Shown here piece by piece: positions 60,414-64,000 of a stretch of 64,000 nt of DNA. Within the stretch, counting starts at the first letter, position 1; the number at the start of each line of letters is the position of its first letter. The DNA comes from Opisthocomus hoazin (taxonomy: Eukaryota > Chordata > Aves > Opisthocomiformes > Opisthocomidae), in assembly GCF_030867145.1 (NCBI RefSeq), contig NC_134427.1:17011001-17075000 (forward strand). The letters run 5' to 3'. The notes under the pieces were generated by a model. It was not told where the DNA came from. It saw only the letters and a program-made list of their open reading frames with translations, and made no database searches. Made by a program: the position numbers and the translations under genes.

Positions 60414-60431
60414 TTTTTTTTTTTTTTTTTT
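60414..60431. repeat. T18 homopolymer
   Basis: Eighteen consecutive T on the plus strand. I checked whether it could be the poly(A) tail of a minus-strand retrocopy. No AATAAA and no recognisable coding sequence lies beside it. Confidence 0.8.
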
Positions 60432-62787
60432 CAGCTGAAGTGTCCTTTGTCTGTGTATAAAATACATATGAGGATAGCCCTTGAAATGTAGTTTTGGAAG
60501 ATGACTCTAACAGCCTGTTCAGAAAGGAATGGACTTTTACTTTATCTGCCAAAGATCCTAGCTCCAGCCCTTGCTTGTCTGTTACTGTTTGAACACGGAA
60601 TAAGAGTAACAGCTCAGATCATTTGGTAGTTGAACTTCATCCTGGTAGGAAAAAAACTAGATGAGGTTGCAGAACAGCTGCAGAAGAGGTAGCAGTGTCG
60701 CTATCGGAAAGCATCTAAAAGCAGACTAAATGTGTTCACCACAGCTGGGAGAACGTAAGGAACAGAAAATCCTTGGCTTGGAGGTGGTCACTATAGTACA
60801 GAAACATAGAGAATTATGGTAGAAACAAGTCTGGCCAAACAGTGTATTCGGGAGGCTATTGCAGGTATCGTCCTTGGTACCATTCATCCAAAGGCTGGCA
60901 GTTCTCTGCATTGGCTGTAGCTGGTTCCGAGAGCTGTTTGCTTCTGATTCTCTCCACTGGAGAGACGTGTGGAACTGTTGCTACTGCGTTTGATTTTAGA
61001 TAGACTTAGCAACTGAAGAAAACGAAGCTTTTCCTTAAATAGAGATGGAAAGGCTGATGTGCTGGGAGATTGCTCGCTAAAGCTGAGTTTCTTTACATCT
61101 GGCAGAGTGGTCAGTAGACTGGTGTCTTGATTGCATTTGTTTTTAAGCAAATATATCTCTGAAGGGGGGACAAGTGAAATAGCAGCCAGCCAGCTTCACA
61201 TCAGTAAAAAGAGCGCTGCTCTTTCCCAAGCTTGCAGTCAACACCATCCCTTGTCCTGAGCCAGCCCCAAGGGCTGGATTAGTACACAAGCCTTTACAAC
61301 ATGTGCGCAAAGCAGAACCCCAGAGGAGCTGACTGTTTTGGGAGAGAAAGAACTATTTGAAACCTTTGATGGGTTAGTCTACTGCCTGTCATATTTTAAC
61401 TCCAGTTGCCCTTCAAGCACACAGCTAAACTCTTGCCAGTAAGAAATCTTGTAAGCCATTTCATTCTGACTGCTTGATATCTGTTATTGAAAGACTGGGG
61501 ATAAAATCCCATACGTTAAATTACACTGGAAAACTGGCAGCATGGTACAGAATAAACTGCAGTGTGGTATGCATATGACTCTTGGCACAGTATTAGTCTG
61601 TGAGGAGGATTGCCACAAAGTAAATTAAAAAAATGCACGAAATTTCCCTATTCAAAGCATTTAGTCTACCTCTGTCAGCTCTGCAGCGCTTTCTAGAAGA
61701 CCCCAAACCAGATCTGTACATGACACAGCTGAACAAAAGCACCTGGGGGGAGACCTCTTGTTGAAGAAAACACTGGCTGTGTTAAGCCTTTGCTTTAGTG
61801 CTTGACTGCAGAATAGATAAAAGGTTTGGGAGTAAAGGGAGAAATGATGTTTTCCCATTTGTCTGCTTTTTCCCATATGATCACTAGCGGCAGAAGTGCA
61901 TGCCAGATCCACCCTTTAGCGTGGTGAGGCACAAATAGGTAGGTACTATCTGCTAGTTAGTGCTTCTGTCCCTGCTGAAGGAGAGGATGACTGTACTGCT
62001 GTACTGCTGGAAGAACTCCTGCTCTGAAGGACTGATGCTACTCCTTCCACTTCCTAATCATGCAATTAGAAAGAGCTAGTACTGATCCACAGTCCCTGAG
62101 CCTGTCCTCTTCTATGTCTTGAAATGGTGGCTTGGAGGTGGAAAGGACCAGGGCTGGTTTTCTTGCTGTAAGACATTTCTCTTAACTCTAGAGGCTGAGT
62201 TGCAAGTTGCATGGATAGAAGGGCTGAGAGCGACAGAGGATGACTGCGTTGGCAGGGCTGTACAGCAGTTTGGTGGCAGCTCCTACAGCAATTAACCCAG
62301 GGGTCTGCTGGCTCCCACTGGTCTAGTTTGCTCTGGGTGGGTTGGGGGTGGTGGTGGAAATTATTTCCACTCACAAGACACAGTGGAACAGAAGTCAGAT
62401 TTTTGAAGTGCAGCTAATGGACTGAACGTTTCATGTAGAGCCCACACAGGTTACTCGGAGAAGCTGAAATAGCATCATGAACCTTAACCCTTAATATCTT
62501 CCTGGTGTCCCTGGAAATAAAAATCTGTCTTTTTGAGCTCTAGTGAGTGCCAGGCTGCATATTGTGTGCTCTTGCAGCACCCTGGTACCAGAAGAAATGC
62601 TCTTTGGCAATGGGATGGGGTGTTAGGCAGTGAAAACGATGGGCAGGAAAACTCTCTTGGCCCTTGCTTCCTTTTTTCTTGCCGGAACAAACAAGTGACC
62701 CTGAGGCTTGGGAACATTGTGCAGAAGATAAGAGGTGTGTATGGGTCAAGCCTAATTATTCTAGATGGAGTAGGGGCTACCATGTTT

Positions 62788-62829
62788 GACTCAATTTCTT
62801 TCTTCCTTTCCTTCTTTCTTTCTGTCTCC
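62788..62829. repeat. (CTTT)n-like pyrimidine microsatellite
   Basis: Imperfect tetranucleotide run of tttc/cttt units on the plus strand, embedded in otherwise unremarkable DNA. Confidence 0.7.
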
Positions 62830-64000
62830 TATAGATGGGTTATTTTGTTTCAACTCCAGTTATATTCACATCTGCTTCTGAACAGAGATGTTTGTTTTTA
62901 TAGCCAGGAGCTGAGGCTTTTTGTAGAAGATGAGTTATAAAGTGCTTGATTAGGAAGGTGGAGAGCAGCTTGAAATGAAACCTGCACCTTCCCAGGGAGA
63001 GTGACATTGTGCTTCTCAGCTGTAGAGACTGTGTTGATTAATTCATGCTGTCTTGAAATGCTGTTGTGCTAGTTACTTTAGCTCTAGCAAATGGTGTTTT
63101 TATAATGAAGTGGAAAGGGTTTGAAATAATGAGACAGAAAAATAACCACTGTGGTGGAGCAACAGAAAACTCTGTCTTAAAAAATGTACAAAGCACCTTT
63201 TCCTGTGTGATTGGTCAGCACAGTTGTAGGGTAGCACATCACAGTGACTGCTCTGCTTTCTTCGATCTGAGCTGATGGTAAGAAGGCAATGTCTGAAATG
63301 AAAATGAGAACACAGGGTATTTAAACTACTCCAGACTCCTTGATCAACGTGATGAGTAAACTTAGACAATGAGTTGTATATCAGGAAAACATACAGATTA
63401 TGCTCTGCTTGAAGAGGGGTGAGAAGAGAGCCCTCACTTATGGCCCCAAAAACCCTCACCAAAACCAAGCCCAAAAAACCTATTAGGCTATTTCTTGGCT
63501 ATTTTGAAAGCAAGCTATATAGCGTGCTTCTAGCTCTAATAGGCTGTTTTCTGAGAGGAAACCAAATCTCTTGACGTTAGTGGAATAGTACCATGGGTAT
63601 CTCTATCTTGTGGCATATTCATTGTAGGAAGAAACTGGGGGTGGGGGGAGAGGAGAAATAGAGAGGAGGCTCTTGTCCTTGACAATATTCTGGTTGTCTA
63701 TACTATAAAGTAAGTTTGTGATTGAAATGAATGCAAGAGAGGATCAAAACTATTGTATCGCACCCTGTGAGTAAATGGGGCGAAGGAAGGATGTTTAGGT
63801 ACAAAGATTTCATTGCCTTTGAAACAGCATTTCTTACAGCAGCAGAAATTGTCAATTGCTAGACAGAATTCTTATTTGATTTGACAAATCAATTGATTTG
63901 ACATTCTTATTTGAGACAAAAACCCTCTCAATCACTTCAATGGTTCTCAACGTTCATGTATCATCCTCTGTTTCATACCCACCAACTACTTCTACAAGCT

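Larger units (their letters stand above)
45700..64000. other. Gene-poor flank to the right of C1GALT1C1
   Basis: About 18 kb in which I recognise only the MCTS1 exon fossil, one clear CR1 tail, a possible ancient CR1 end and simple repeats. The longest open frame (minus strand, 55436-56071, 211 codons) has no recognisable domain and lies in a locally GC-richer patch. I see no splice-linked series of conserved-looking frames. Confidence 0.6.

Noticed and set aside
60380-60480. T18 run as the tail of a processed pseudogene on the minus strand
   Set aside because: There is no AATAAA next to it and no coding or UTR sequence recognised beside it.

Overview
The window is vertebrate nuclear DNA and almost certainly avian. 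Its genes are split into many short exons by AT-rich introns, its promoters are CpG islands, and its only clearly recognisable dispersed repeats are CR1 LINE 3' ends of the type common in birds. Three protein-coding genes are present: CUL4B, MCTS1 and C1GALT1C1 (COSMC). From established knowledge, the same trio with the same relative orientations lies in human Xq24.

Layout, left to right. Positions 1-4.4 kb are intergenic, with a 51-bp minisatellite near 0.4-0.6 kb. CUL4B runs on the minus strand. Its probable poly(A) signal is at 4.43 kb, its stop codon at 7.9 kb, and 20 coding exons extend to 30.6 kb, with an upstream alternative first exon and CpG island at about 31.4 kb. All splice junctions could be read and the reading frame closes to an 888-aa protein. 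A CR1 fragment (26.4-27.1 kb) lies in CUL4B intron 2. The 3-kb gap between CUL4B and MCTS1 holds another CR1 fragment that ends about 0.1 kb before the MCTS1 promoter core. MCTS1 runs on the plus strand in six coding exons (34.60-40.60 kb, 181 aa). After 2.7 kb without a gene comes C1GALT1C1 on the minus strand, with a single coding exon (43.93-44.89 kb, 318 aa) and a 5' non-coding exon in a CpG island near 45.4-45.6 kb. From 45.7 kb to the end I see no intact gene. That stretch has a third CR1 tail (50.8 kb), a decayed copy of the last MCTS1 exon plus 3' UTR (48.9-49.1 kb), and low-complexity tracts.

The three products work in separate processes. CUL4B is the scaffold of CRL4 ubiquitin ligases. 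MCTS1 partners DENR in ribosome recycling and reinitiation. C1GALT1C1 is the ER chaperone of the T-synthase that makes core-1 O-glycans. CUL4B and MCTS1 are divergent (head to head); MCTS1 and C1GALT1C1 are convergent (tail to tail).

The most notable observations are two apparent U12-type (minor spliceosome) introns, one in each divergent neighbour. The CUL4B one appears to have AT...AT termini. Others are the MCTS1 exon fossil, a short uORF in the putative leader of the reinitiation factor MCTS1, and a near-perfect 32-bp inverted repeat in MCTS1 intron 3. I see no evidence of an undescribed multi-gene system; this is a conserved housekeeping locus.
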